This document shows positions 8,542 through 16,335 of a stretch of 35,064 nucleotides of DNA, one piece after another. A model generated the notes under the pieces. It saw only the letters and a program-made list of their open reading frames with translations, was not told the origin of the DNA and did no database searches. Made by a program: the position numbers and the translations under genes. The stretch's first letter is position 1. Each line of letters starts with the position of its first letter. The DNA comes from an archaeon (GTDB taxonomy: Archaea > Thermoplasmatota > E2 > UBA202 > JdFR-43): the NCBI GenBank assembly GCA_024275755.1, contig JAJRYN010000158.1, positions 1-35,064 on the forward strand, given 5' to 3'.

Positions 8542-9878
8542 GGTAAACGCTGTATTGCCTCTCTTATTAATTCCTCAGGGTATTCATAATCCTGCAACAT
8601 ACCATTATTGTATAAGTCATATGCTGCCAGATCAAAGTGGCCATGTCCGCTGTTAACAAAACATATCACCTTTTCTTCTTTCTTTTTCCTGCATCTTATT
8701 GCTTCATCTATTGCAGCTTTTAAACCATGAGCTGTTTCAGGTGCAACAACAAATCCTTCTGTTTGGGCAAAAATTTTTGCAGCTTCAAAAACTTCATTCT
8801 GATAATAAGCTCTTGCCTCCACAATGCCTTCATCGACAAGCTTGCACAGCAATGGCGCATCCCCATGGTAGCGAAGCCCTCCAGCATGTATAGCAGGAGG
8901 AATGAAATCATGGCCAAGTGTATGCATTTTGAGCAAGGGTGTCTGCTGAGCTGTATCACCAAAATCATATGCATATATTCCTTTGGTCAATGTTGGACAT
9001 GCCATTGGCTCTGCTGCAATGAATTTTATTTCTTCACCCTTCATCTTATCTGGAACAAATGGAAATATTCCACCAGAGAAATTGCTCCCTCCTCCAACGC
9101 ATCCACATATTACATCTGGCTTCAAATCAAGCATATCAAACTGCTTTTTCATTTCCAGGCCAATAATTGTCTGATGCAGAACAACATGATTTAAAACTGA
9201 GCCAAGAGAATATTTTGTATTTTCATGCTTGATTGCATCTTCTATTGCTTCACTTATAGCAATGCCCAGGCTTCCAGCTGTAGATGGCATTTCCTGCCTC
9301 ACTTTTCTGCCAAATTCTGTTTTATCACTCGGGCTTGGTATAACTTCAGCGCCCCACGTCTGCATCAATATGCGGCGATATGGCTTTTGTTCGTAGCTGC
9401 ATTTAACCATATAAACTGTGCATTTTAAGCCAAAGAATCTGCAGGCAAAAGCCAAGGCAGAGCCCCACTGCCCGGCTCCTGTTTCAGTTGTGAGGCGCTC
9501 TACACCCTCCTTTGCATTGTAATATGCTTGTGCAACAGATGTATTTGGTTTATGGCTTCCTGGGGGGCTCACTCCCTCCCATTTATAAAATATTTTTGCA
9601 GGTGTTTTCAGAAACTTTTCCAAGCCTATCGCCCTATACAAAGGGGTGGGCCTCCATATCCTGTATATCTCTTTTACTTCCTCCGGTATCCTTATCCATC
9701 TATCCTTGCTCATCTCCTGTTTTATCAGTGCCTTAGGAAAAATTGGCTCCATATCCTCTGGCTTCAATGGCTCTAGTGTTGCAGGATGTAAAGGAGGGGG
9801 AATTTCTATATCTGCCTGTATGTTGTACCATTTATCTGGCATATCTTCCTCTTCAAGCAATATTTTCCTTTCTTCCAT
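8532..9878 (-). CDS. trpB: Tryptophan synthase beta chain type 2 (TrpB2)
   Basis: 448 aa from the ATG at 9878; an in-frame TTG at 9896 would add six residues but lies too close to the TATA box. PLP enzyme condensing indole with serine. The PLP lysine is in [14 protein letters not shown] (K110), the catalytic segment is [16 protein letters not shown], and the phosphate loop is [13 protein letters not shown]. The N-terminal extension and the [22 protein letters not shown] segment identify the TrpB2 group, which often lacks a partnering TrpA; no trpA or other trp genes are in the window. It could salvage indole or act in serine deamination. It is divergent from an ACT-domain regulator, which suggests amino-acid-responsive control, and is coupled to the downstream kinase-like gene. 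Confidence 0.95.
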   Translation of the reverse strand: MEERKILLEEEDMPDKWYNIQADIEIPPPLHPATLEPLKPEDMEPIFPKALIKQEMSKDRWIRIPEEVKEIYRIWRPTPLYRAIGLEKFLKTPAKIFYKWEGVSPPGSHKPNTSVAQAYYNAKEGVERLTTETGAGQWGSALAFACRFFGLKCTVYMVKCSYEQKPYRRILMQTWGAEVIPSPSDKTEFGRKVRQEMPSTAGSLGIAISEAIEDAIKHENTKYSLGSVLNHVVLHQTIIGLEMKKQFDMLDLKPDVICGCVGGGSNFSGGIFPFVPDKMKGEEIKFIAAEPMACPTLTKGIYAYDFGDTAQQTPLLKMHTLGHDFIPPAIHAGGLRYHGDAPLLCKLVDEGIVEARAYYQNEVFEAAKIFAQTEGFVVAPETAHGLKAAIDEAIRCRKKKEEKVICFVNSGHGHFDLAAYDLYNNGMLQDYEYPEELIREAIQRLPCI

Positions 9879-9897
9879 GAGAAGATATATTTGCAAA

Positions 9898-9910
9898 GTA
9901 TATAAAATTT
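9898..9910 (-). promoter_or_regulatory. TATA box of trpB2
   Basis: On the minus strand AATTTTATATAC lies about 20-32 bases before the ATG at 9878. This spacing puts the transcription start at or next to the start codon, so the mRNA is probably leaderless. Confidence 0.55.
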
Positions 9911-9984
9911 TGTATAAAATTGTCCTTCAATGCATAAAATTATACATTATAGCAAAATTCTTATTCTCTGCCACATATTATATT

Positions 9985-10488
9985 ATGTGGAAAAAAATTC
10001 TAATGAAATATTTCAGGAAGTATCCTGCTCAGCAGAAAATAGCACAACTCCTTCTTTCATATGGGTTGTGTGTTAAAAATGGAAGGGTTTATTGCGGAGA
10101 TATTGAGCTTTCTTTCTCAAAAATTGCTAGGGCTGCTGGAGTTGATAGAAGAGCTGTTATGAAAACAGTTGAAACAATTGAAGGGAAAAGGGAATTGAGA
10201 AAGATTTTTTCTCTGCTGCAACCAACATGCAATTTTAAAGAGTTGGCTCCTGAGATGAAATGGGGTGTTGTAGAAATAATTCCCACCGATGCTTCCATGC
10301 CAGGAATACTCGCGGATGTGGCAAAAATACTGGCAGATGAAAAGATAAGTATTCGCCAGGCAAATGTTGATGATTATATGATAACGGAAGAGCCAAAACT
10401 TTTTATTGTAACAGAAAAAGCATTGCCCACTCATTTAATAAAAAAACTTGGAAAAGCAAAGGGAGTAAAAGGGGTTACTGTATATTAA
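9985..10488 (+). CDS. ACT-domain amino-acid regulator (COG2061-like)
   Basis: 167 aa from the ATG at 9985. The same frame is open further upstream, but that part is antisense to trpB2. The N-terminal half (KYPAQQKIAQLLLSYGL, then FSKIARAAGVDRRAVMKTVETI) forms a helix-turn-helix. The C-terminal half (VVEIIPTDASMPGILADVAKILADEKISIRQANVDD) is an ACT domain that binds amino acids. This arrangement is that of COG2061, described as a predicted allosteric regulator of homoserine dehydrogenase and amino-acid metabolism. Divergent placement next to trpB2, with about 105 bases between start codons, suggests it may control trpB2 or respond to the same amino acid. Confidence 0.85.
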   Translation: MWKKILMKYFRKYPAQQKIAQLLLSYGLCVKNGRVYCGDIELSFSKIARAAGVDRRAVMKTVETIEGKRELRKIFSLLQPTCNFKELAPEMKWGVVEIIPTDASMPGILADVAKILADEKISIRQANVDDYMITEEPKLFIVTEKALPTHLIKKLGKAKGVKGVTVY

Positions 10489-10499
10489 AAAATAAAAAG

Positions 10500-10573
10500 T
10501 GGGCCCGCCGAGATTTGAACTCGGGTCTATGACTCCCGAAGCCACAAGGATAACCAAGCTACCCCACGGGCCC
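10500..10573 (-). tRNA. tRNA-Pro (anticodon CGG)
   Basis: The acceptor stem GGGCCCG/CGGGCCC, the T arm CCGAG-TTCAAAT-CTCGG and the anticodon stem GTGGC/GTCAT around the loop TTCGGGA read as proline, anticodon CGG. The discriminator is A and no CCA is encoded. There is no intron. A run of T residues follows on the minus strand (complement of 10486-10498) and would stop transcription. It faces the end of the ACT-regulator gene. Confidence 0.93.
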
Positions 10574-10657
10574 TGGAGAAATAATTTAGCTCCTTATTTT
10601 AATTTTTGTGGATAAAAATAATATAAAGATAATAAAGGAAAAATAGATGGGAAAAGA

Positions 10658-11872
10658 TTATAGATCTGTTGCCACAGCTTCTGGGGTTGTTTCAATGCTT
10701 TCTCTTGGCTTGAAAAGACTTATTATCAATACATTCCTGCTTTTGCTACCATATAAGCCCGCTTCATCAAATGCCTTTACTGTAAGATTCTTTGTTCCAA
10801 TGTTGCCTCCCCATTTCCATGTGTATGGAGGTGTTGTCACATTTGCCATTTCTTCTCCGTCAACATAGAATTTAACAACCTCTACGCCTATATTATCTGT
10901 TGCAATTGCTTCAACAGTTATCTTTCCTATAACTATTGTCTTGCGGAATGTCGGCAGAATGTTTCTTCCAAAAACATACAGTCTCTTCTCTGCAGGAGTT
11001 GCTATATCAACAGACGGCGCTGTCTTATCTATTTTTATTGTAACGTTTCTCACATCTTCAACATTTCCTGCTTCATCATCAGAATAAAATTCCAGTAAAT
11101 GCACTCCTTCTTCGCTAATTACAAATGGCTCTTCATATAAAGTCCAGTTTCCTCCATCAAGCCTGTAAAATGTTGCATTTATTCCACTGACTGTTTCATT
11201 TACTGTGAGTTTAACAGTCACATTACTGATATACCATCCATTTTCTCCCAGAGTGCCATTTAACTCAACTGTAGTGCGAGGAGCAGAGGTATCCACTGTT
11301 ATCTGGCATGTATCCTCGTCATGCGCCCCAAAATCATCTGTAACATTCAATAACACAGTATATACTCCATCCTCTGAATATGTATGCTTAACAATTTTTC
11401 CTTCTCCTGTTGTTCCATCTCCAAAATCCCAGCGCCATGAAACTATGGTGCCATCTGGATCATAGCTGGCAGAGCCATTCAGAGTAACTGTTCTTGAATT
11501 AACAAGCTGATCGGGCCCCGCATCAGCAACAGGTGGCTGATTTTCTATGGTTATATTTTTCTCTGCTACATCTGCAGTTAAGTTGCCGCTTATATTCCAT
11601 ACAACAACAAGTGTTACAGTATATACACCTGGTCTTGCATACTGATGCGTTGGATTCTGCTCAATGGAACCATTTCCGTCTCCAAAATACCAAACTCTTT
11701 CCACTATGTCTGTTTGAGGCGTAGAATTATCCATAAATTGCACAACATCTGCAGTTGATGGATTCTCTGGAGTCCATGTAAAATCTGCCCTTGGGTCATC
11801 AACTCCATTAACGTATCCTATGAAAGAGCACATTAACAATGCTGCAACAATAATACTTTTATTCATCTTCAT
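10658..11872 (-). CDS. Exported protein with two PKD domains and Ig-like repeats
   Basis: 404 aa. The N-terminal signal peptide has a hydrophobic run IIVAALLMCSFIGYVNG. Two PKD domains follow: one at about 25-110 with the mark VWYFGDGNGSIEQNPTHQYARPGVY, and one at about 112-195 with WRWDFGDGTTGEGKIVKHTY. Two further beta domains (about 196-285 and 286-385) resemble the OmpL47/Ig-like repeats of surface proteins (FYRLDGGNWTLYEEPFVISEEGVH, FYVDGEEMANVTTPPYTWKW). There is no catalytic domain and no membrane anchor, so it is probably an adhesive or structural surface or secreted protein. N-glycosylation sequons are frequent. Its short leader shares a motif with that of the C25-like lipoprotein gene. 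Confidence 0.85.
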   Translation of the reverse strand: MKMNKSIIVAALLMCSFIGYVNGVDDPRADFTWTPENPSTADVVQFMDNSTPQTDIVERVWYFGDGNGSIEQNPTHQYARPGVYTVTLVVVWNISGNLTADVAEKNITIENQPPVADAGPDQLVNSRTVTLNGSASYDPDGTIVSWRWDFGDGTTGEGKIVKHTYSEDGVYTVLLNVTDDFGAHDEDTCQITVDTSAPRTTVELNGTLGENGWYISNVTVKLTVNETVSGINATFYRLDGGNWTLYEEPFVISEEGVHLLEFYSDDEAGNVEDVRNVTIKIDKTAPSVDIATPAEKRLYVFGRNILPTFRKTIVIGKITVEAIATDNIGVEVVKFYVDGEEMANVTTPPYTWKWGGNIGTKNLTVKAFDEAGLYGSKSRNVLIISLFKPRESIETTPEAVATDL

Positions 11873-11875
11873 CCC

Positions 11876-11895
11876 TATTAAATGTTATGTCGTAA
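11876..11895 (-). promoter_or_regulatory. Leader motif shared with the C25-like lipoprotein gene
   Basis: Read on the minus strand, CATAACAT, TTAA and AGGGAT occur in order just before the start codon of the PKD protein. The same three blocks precede the gene ending at 21913, at almost the same distances. A TATA-like CTTAAAAACC lies about 17 bases upstream of CATAACAT, so the motif is probably the start of the mRNA. Confidence 0.4.
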
Positions 11896-12115
11896 AGGTT
11901 TTTAAGTATATCGGATATAGCTCAAATATAAAGAGAAGATTGTAATTTAAGAATAATTGTCTTTTTATGGATTGTTACCACTTTCCTGACTCATTGTCTC
12001 CCTTTATGAAAAATGTTTTTAATTTTCTTCCTCAATGATAAATGAGCTGTGAAAACATTTTAATTCTATATACTCCCCCCATAAATTCTTTATACAAAAT
12101 TTTCATTACCTTTTT

Positions 12116-13530
12116 ATGCTAGAAGATTTAGAGCCTAAGATAGTGTGGAAATATTTTGAGGAGATTTGTAAAATTCCGAGATGTTCAAAGCATGAAGAAA
12201 AGATTGCAGAATACATAATGGAAGTGGCTAAACAGCATGGACTCGAAGTGGAAAAAGATGATGTGGGAAATGTTATTGCAAGAAAAAAGGCAAATGGCTA
12301 CGATAATGCGCCAATGGTGACATTGCAGTGTCACATGGATATGGTATGCGAGAAAAACAAGGATGTGGAGCATGATTTCAGTAAAGATCCTATTCAGCCA
12401 TATGTGGATGGAGAGTGGGTTAAGGCAAAGGGAACAACACTGGGAGCAGATAATGGCATTGGCCTAGCAATGTGCCTTGCTCTGATGGAAATAAAGGATG
12501 CGAAGCATGGACCTTTAGAATTTCTATTCACAGTTGATGAAGAAACCGGGCTAACAGGAGCTTTTGGACTGAAAAAGGAATTTATAAAAGGCAAGCTACT
12601 CATTAATCTGGATAGTGAAGATTTGGCGTAATATATATAGGATGTGCAGGAGGGGGAAATTCAACAATAAAGCTGCCATTAAAATTCAAAGAAGTCGATA
12701 AAGAAGGGTTAAGAATAACTGTAAAAGGGTTAAAAGGCGGACATTCAGGCATAGAAATCGACAAAGGAAGAGCAAATTCAATAAAGTTGCTTGCCCGCAT
12801 ATTGTACAACATAAATGCAAGGGTAAGTAAAATCGAAGGTGGAGACAAACACAACGCGATACCAAGAGAAGCAATGGCAGAAGTTGTGGCTGGAGAAGAT
12901 GCAATAGAAAAGATAAAGGAGCTGGAATCTGCATTCAGAAATGAATATTCAAGAACGGAGCCAAATTTGAAGGTGGAAGTAGAAAAATGCAGGATAACAA
13001 AAGTGCTTGATGAAGAAACAAATGAGAAATTAATAAAACTGCTTATGTCACTGCCACATGGTGTGTTAGCAATGAGTCAGGAAGTGGAAGGGCTTGTAGA
13101 AACATCAACAAATCTTGCAACAATAAGAATGGATGGAGAAGCAACAGTTGTCATGAGTTCAAGAAGTTCGATAAACTCTGCCTTAGATGCAGTGATGCAG
13201 AGCATAAGATGTATGGCAGAGCTTGCAAAAGCGAGTGTTGAAGAGGGAAGCAAGTATCCTGGGTGGAAACCAAATCTTGATTCCAGATTACTAAAAATAG
13301 CATCGGATGCATTTAAGGAGTTATATGGAAAAGAACCAGAGAAAAAGGCAATCCATGCTGGATTAGAAACAGGAGTAATAGGAGATCTCACAGGAATAAA
13401 CGAGATTATTTCCATAGGTCCACAAATAGAACATCCTCATAGCCCTGATGAAAGAGTGCATATAAAAAGTGTTGAAGAATTCTGGAAATATTTGCTGCAT
13501 CTGCTTGAGAAGGTAGCAAGAGAATGGTGA
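12116..13530 (+). pseudogene. pepD: Xaa-His dipeptidase (PepD, M20 family), frameshifted
   Basis: Cytosolic metallo-dipeptidase with broad specificity for short peptides. The first part (12116-12631, 171 aa) has the metal ligands CHMDMVCE, LGADNGIG and VDEETGLTG, then INLDSED, and stops early. The rest continues in the -1 frame from about 12619: FGVIYIGCAGGG, GLKGGHSGIEIDKGRANSI, ending with HAGLETGVIGDLTG and EHPHSPDERVHIKSVEEFW. The two parts join at GATTTGGCG (12620-12628), where one missing T would restore LDSEDFGVIYIGCAGG. All catalytic parts are otherwise intact and little decayed, so the lesion is either recent or a sequencing error. TATACAAAA lies about 25 bases before the ATG. The downstream hydrolase gene overlaps the stop by 7 bases. 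Confidence 0.88.
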
Positions 13531-15422
13531 AGGGAGTAGCCATAGCTACTATTCTTTTTCTCCTCTCCCTTAATTTTAATTTTTTTGATGGCGATTATGT
13601 AAAAGAAACTTATATGGTAGAGATGAGAGATGGTATAAAACTTGCTACAGATGTGTATCTTCCTGGAGATGGCTCAGGCTCATATCCTGTTGTTCTGATA
13701 AGAACCCCATATAATAAAAATGGTACTTCTGAAGAACTTGTAAAAGCTTTTGTGAGCAGAGGATACGCTCTGGTTGTTCAGGATTTACGTGGCACCCATG
13801 CTTCAGAAGGTATATTCAGAGCTTTTCTTGATGATGGCTGGAATGAATGTCAGGATGGAAATGATACTGTGCAATGGATTTTGAGTCAGGAATGGTGCAA
13901 TGGCAAGATAGCGGTATGGGGCGGCTCTGCAATGGGAATAGCTGGCTATATGCTTGCTGGCAGCTGTAATGTTACTTGCATGCTAATTGCCATAGCTGCA
14001 TCTAATATGTATAAGCATGCTGTCTACCCTGGAGGAGAATTCAGAATAGATGCTGAGGAATGGCTTAAAGAGCAGGAAGCAGAATACATGGTGAGGATAT
14101 TTGAGGAGCATTATAACTATGATGACTTCTGGAGACAGCTTGATTTATCAACAAGATATAATCATGTTGGCACACCAATTTACCACATTGGAGGATGGTA
14201 TGACATTTTTGCAGAAGGAACAATGGATACATTTTTAGGGTTGCAAGATAAGGGAAATCAAAAGTTGCTGATGGGGCCGTGGACTCATGGCGAATTCCTT
14301 ACAACCCAGCAGGGTGATTTGATTTATCCAATTAACTCACTGCTTGATGTATATGGCGAGACAACTGGATGGCTTGATTACTGGATGAAAGGAGAGGAGA
14401 CGGGAATAATGAAGGAGAAAATAAGATTCTATATGATGGGAGAGTGCTCAACAAAACAGGGATATAAAGCTAAAAGTGGCGCAGGAAATGAATGGTGGGT
14501 ATGCAATGAATGGCCTCCTTTTATTGTCGAGCCAACAAAGCTATATCTGCATGAAAATGGTTTGCTGAACTATGATATGCCGTATGCCGAAGAACCAGAT
14601 TCATTTTTATATGATCCTTCCAACCCTGTTCCAACCATTGGTGGAAGAAATCTTGTTCTGCCATCTGGGCCAATGAAACAGAATGAAATTGAGGAGAGAG
14701 AGGATGTTCTAGTATATACCTCTCTCCCCTTAGAAAAGCCTGTTACAATAGCAGGAAAAGTTATAGCTCATTTATGGATAAGCTCATCTGCAAAAGATAC
14801 TGATTTTTCTGTTCGCCTGTGCGATGTTTATCCTGATGGAAATTCGTATATAATAGCGCATGGCATCTTAATGGCAAGGCATCGCATTTCCTTTGAAAGA
14901 GAGGACTTTCTGGAAGGAGGAATATATGAATTGAATATATCTATTGGAAATACAGCGATTATATTCGATAAAGGACACAGAATAAGAATTGATATTACAT
15001 CCAGCAATTATCCAGCATTTGAGAGAAATCCAAATACAGGAGATGCTTTCAGAAAAAATGATAGTTATGTTGTTGCCGAAAACACCATTTACCATGATGC
15101 TGAACATCCATCCTACATTTTACTTCCTGTATTAAATGAATTCAAAATTGAGCCAGAAGATGGTATATTCATTGCTGGAAAGAAAGTTATGAATGCAAAA
15201 ACGCTTGTTATAATAGGGAAAATAAATTTTGAGGTAAGGGCAAATTGCAGCAAAGCCATCTTTTATCTGGATGGCGAGAAAAAATATGAGGACTATGATG
15301 AGCCATTCATCTGGCAGTTTGATGAGTTTGCCATAGGATTTCATAAAATCAAGGTGGAGATTTACAGCAAGGATGGAAAAATGGTTGGCAGAGAAAAAGA
15401 AATCATAATTTTCAATATATGA
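13524..15422 (+). CDS. Exported CocE/NonD-type hydrolase (X-Pro dipeptidyl-peptidase S15 family)
   Basis: 632 aa with a signal peptide (residues 1-20). The alpha/beta-hydrolase core covers about 28-330: the nucleophile S135 in VWGGSAMGIAGY, the acid D227 in HIGGWYDIF, and the base H255 in GPWTHGEF. A jelly-roll domain typical of the S15/CocE family follows (about 350-545, LVYTSLPLEKPVTIAGKVIA). An extra Ig-like domain (about 545-632, IIGKINFEVRANCSKAIFYLDGEKKYEDY) resembles those in the PKD protein. Members cleave Xaa-Pro dipeptides or esters; the substrate cannot be told here. The gene overlaps pepD by 7 bases and the next gene by 4 (ATGA), so the three form one translational unit, probably for peptide use. 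Confidence 0.88.
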   Translation: MVKGVAIATILFLLSLNFNFFDGDYVKETYMVEMRDGIKLATDVYLPGDGSGSYPVVLIRTPYNKNGTSEELVKAFVSRGYALVVQDLRGTHASEGIFRAFLDDGWNECQDGNDTVQWILSQEWCNGKIAVWGGSAMGIAGYMLAGSCNVTCMLIAIAASNMYKHAVYPGGEFRIDAEEWLKEQEAEYMVRIFEEHYNYDDFWRQLDLSTRYNHVGTPIYHIGGWYDIFAEGTMDTFLGLQDKGNQKLLMGPWTHGEFLTTQQGDLIYPINSLLDVYGETTGWLDYWMKGEETGIMKEKIRFYMMGECSTKQGYKAKSGAGNEWWVCNEWPPFIVEPTKLYLHENGLLNYDMPYAEEPDSFLYDPSNPVPTIGGRNLVLPSGPMKQNEIEEREDVLVYTSLPLEKPVTIAGKVIAHLWISSSAKDTDFSVRLCDVYPDGNSYIIAHGILMARHRISFEREDFLEGGIYELNISIGNTAIIFDKGHRIRIDITSSNYPAFERNPNTGDAFRKNDSYVVAENTIYHDAEHPSYILLPVLNEFKIEPEDGIFIAGKKVMNAKTLVIIGKINFEVRANCSKAIFYLDGEKKYEDYDEPFIWQFDEFAIGFHKIKVEIYSKDGKMVGREKEIIIFNI

Positions 15423-15952
15423 ATTGCACGGCAGAAGCAGCAATTTTAATAAGGAGTTGTGTATTTTTGGGTGTGGGAAAAAAAGCATTGATTGTTCTGC
15501 TAATTGCCATTCCTATGCTTTCAGGATGTGTATATGTGGATAAAATGGTGGAGCTTCTCACTCCTCCACCTCACTATGAATGGATTAAAGTTATAAATGT
15601 TGAAGAGAGTTTTGGATGGCTTGATATTATAAATGCTGAGATGGCAAAAATAGCAGACTATCCGATATTTATAAAGAACGATACAAAATATCTCCACATT
15701 TACGTTCACGTTGACTTTTCCAACCCAATCAATCCGGATTTCAAAACCCTTAGCCAGGGAAATCTAAATTTAACGATAATAATGCCCGATGGCGAGAATG
15801 TGACAAAAAGTTACTGTACAACAGGAAAATTGCATTCTTATGATGACTATTTCTATTTTACCTCTCCTCAGGCAGGCGAATGGAAAATAACAGTGAAGGT
15901 AGCTGGCTATGGCAAATACAAGATAGTTGCACAGACTTATCAGCCTGCATAG
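15419..15952 (+). CDS. Small lipoprotein of unknown function
   Basis: Up to 177 aa. The lipoprotein signal KKALIVLLIAIPMLSGCVY has a clear lipobox (LSGC). The ATG at 15419 overlaps the previous stop as ATGA. Starting there puts about 19 residues in front of the KK. A TTG at 15467 (AAGGAG about 10 bases upstream) or a GTG at 15473 gives a normal short signal peptide, so the start is uncertain. The mature part is a beta-rich domain with NLTIIMPDGENVTKSY and FTSPQAGEWKITVKVAGYGKYKI, resembling a pre-peptidase C-terminal or C2-like sandwich. It is probably membrane-anchored outside the cell and linked to the upstream hydrolase. Confidence 0.75.
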   Translation: MNCTAEAAILIRSCVFLGVGKKALIVLLIAIPMLSGCVYVDKMVELLTPPPHYEWIKVINVEESFGWLDIINAEMAKIADYPIFIKNDTKYLHIYVHVDFSNPINPDFKTLSQGNLNLTIIMPDGENVTKSYCTTGKLHSYDDYFYFTSPQAGEWKITVKVAGYGKYKIVAQTYQPA

Positions 15953-15959
15953 TTATGTA

Positions 15960-16012
15960 CCTGGGGAGGAGCGACTCCCTCTTCACCGCTCAGAGGAGCC
16001 GGTTACCCCAGG
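15960..16012 (+). ncRNA. Candidate structured RNA or 3' UTR element (three-way junction)
   Basis: A 7-bp closing stem CCTGGGG (15960-15966)/CCCCAGG (16006-16012) encloses the hairpin GGAG-CGA-CTCC (15968-15978) and a second hairpin CTCT/AGAG (15979-15982 with 15992-15995), followed by GAGCCGGTTA. It is GC-rich in an AT-rich genome and lies just after the lipoprotein stop. It is not a tRNA: the T arm is missing and it is only 53 nt. No known family was recognised. Confidence 0.35.
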
Positions 16013-16025
16013 CAATTTATAGATT

Positions 16026-16051
16026 ATGCGAAAAAGAAAAAATTTTCGCAT
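16026..16051 (+). terminator. 9-bp hairpin ATGCGAAAA/TTTTCGCAT
   Basis: A perfect inverted repeat, arms 16026-16034 and 16043-16051, with an A-rich 8-nt loop. It lies between the lipoprotein gene and tRNA-Thr. There is no T-run directly after it, so it may be an mRNA 3'-end stabiliser or processing signal rather than a terminator. Confidence 0.35.
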
Positions 16052-16103
16052 ATGCGCCTAGCCCTTTGGAATCAAAAAGAGGAAAACTCAAAAGAAAAAT
16101 AGA

Positions 16104-16112
16104 ATTATATAC
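16104..16112 (+). promoter_or_regulatory. TATA box of tRNA-Thr
   Basis: ATTATATAC is centred about 26 bases before the first base of the tRNA, the usual archaeal TATA-to-start distance. Confidence 0.55.
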
Positions 16113-16171
16113 TCTTGCAAAATTTCATGATGAGCCGCCGTAGCTTAGCCCGGTAGAGCGTCTGATTCGTA

Positions 16172-16222
16172 TAGCCCGAGCCCTTTAGAAGAGGGCTTCA
16201 CCCCAAAATGAGGCTCCGGAAA
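16172..16222 (+). other. tRNA-Thr intron 1 (canonical 37/38 position, 51 nt)
   Basis: The central helix pairs TTCG of the anticodon loop (16166-16169) with CGGA of the intron (16217-16220). The 5' bulge is TA|T (16170-16172) and the 3' bulge AA|A (16221-16223), each cut after its second base. The intron stem AGCC/GGCT (16173-16176 with 16212-16215) adjoins it, leaving one unpaired C at 16216. Confidence 0.88.
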
Positions 16223-16244
16223 ATCAGAAGGTCGCGGGTTCAAA

Positions 16245-16278
16245 TGCATTGCTTTGCTTTGCAAAGCATGCCTGAAAA
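16245..16278 (+). other. tRNA-Thr intron 2 (T-loop 59/60 position, 34 nt)
   Basis: The central helix pairs TTCA of the T loop (16239-16242) with TGAA (16273-16276). The bulges are AA|T (16243-16245) and AA|T (16277-16279). The intron folds as GCAT (16246-16249), one bulged T, then GCTTTGC-TTT-GCAAAGC, closing with ATGC (16268-16271). A single unpaired C (16272) mirrors the one in intron 1. Confidence 0.88.
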
Positions 16279-16335
16279 TCCCGCCGGCGGCTCTTTTATA
16301 GGAATAAAATTAAATATTCACAAAAATATAACATC

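Larger units (their letters stand above)
16134..16292 (+). tRNA. tRNA-Thr (anticodon CGT) with two introns
   Basis: The mature 74-nt tRNA is split over 16134-16171, 16223-16244 and 16279-16292. The acceptor stem is GCCGCCG/CGGCGGC with discriminator T, the D stem is GCTT/GAGC, and the anticodon stem TCTGA/TCAGA encloses a loop read as TTCGTAA (CGT, threonine). The variable loop is AGGTC and the T stem GCGGG/CCCGC encloses TTCAAAT. No CCA is encoded. Removing 51 nt at position 37/38 and 34 nt at 59/60 restores a perfect cloverleaf. Each exon-intron boundary forms a bulge-helix-bulge with 3-nt bulges, the shape cut by the archaeal splicing endonuclease. The second intron, in the T loop, is in an unusual place for a euryarchaeal-type genome. 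Confidence 0.93.

Noticed and set aside
12614-12640. Programmed -1 frameshift in pepD
   Set aside because: The junction (GAA GAT TTG) is not a slippery heptamer of the X-XXY-YYZ type and no downstream pseudoknot is evident. Missing base or sequencing error is simpler.
15960-16012. Degenerate or split tRNA suggested by the 7-bp closing stem
   Set aside because: At 53 nt it has no T arm or recognisable anticodon loop, and the hairpins do not match tRNA spacing.
15880-16143. 87-codon open frame across the lipoprotein end and the tRNA-Thr start
   Set aside because: It overlaps a clear lipoprotein gene and runs into the tRNA; its product has no coding character of its own.
16127-16165. Box C (ATGATGA) and CTGA resembling a C/D guide RNA at the tRNA-Thr start
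   Set aside because: CTGA is part of the anticodon stem, and no C'/D' pair or guide arrangement exists.
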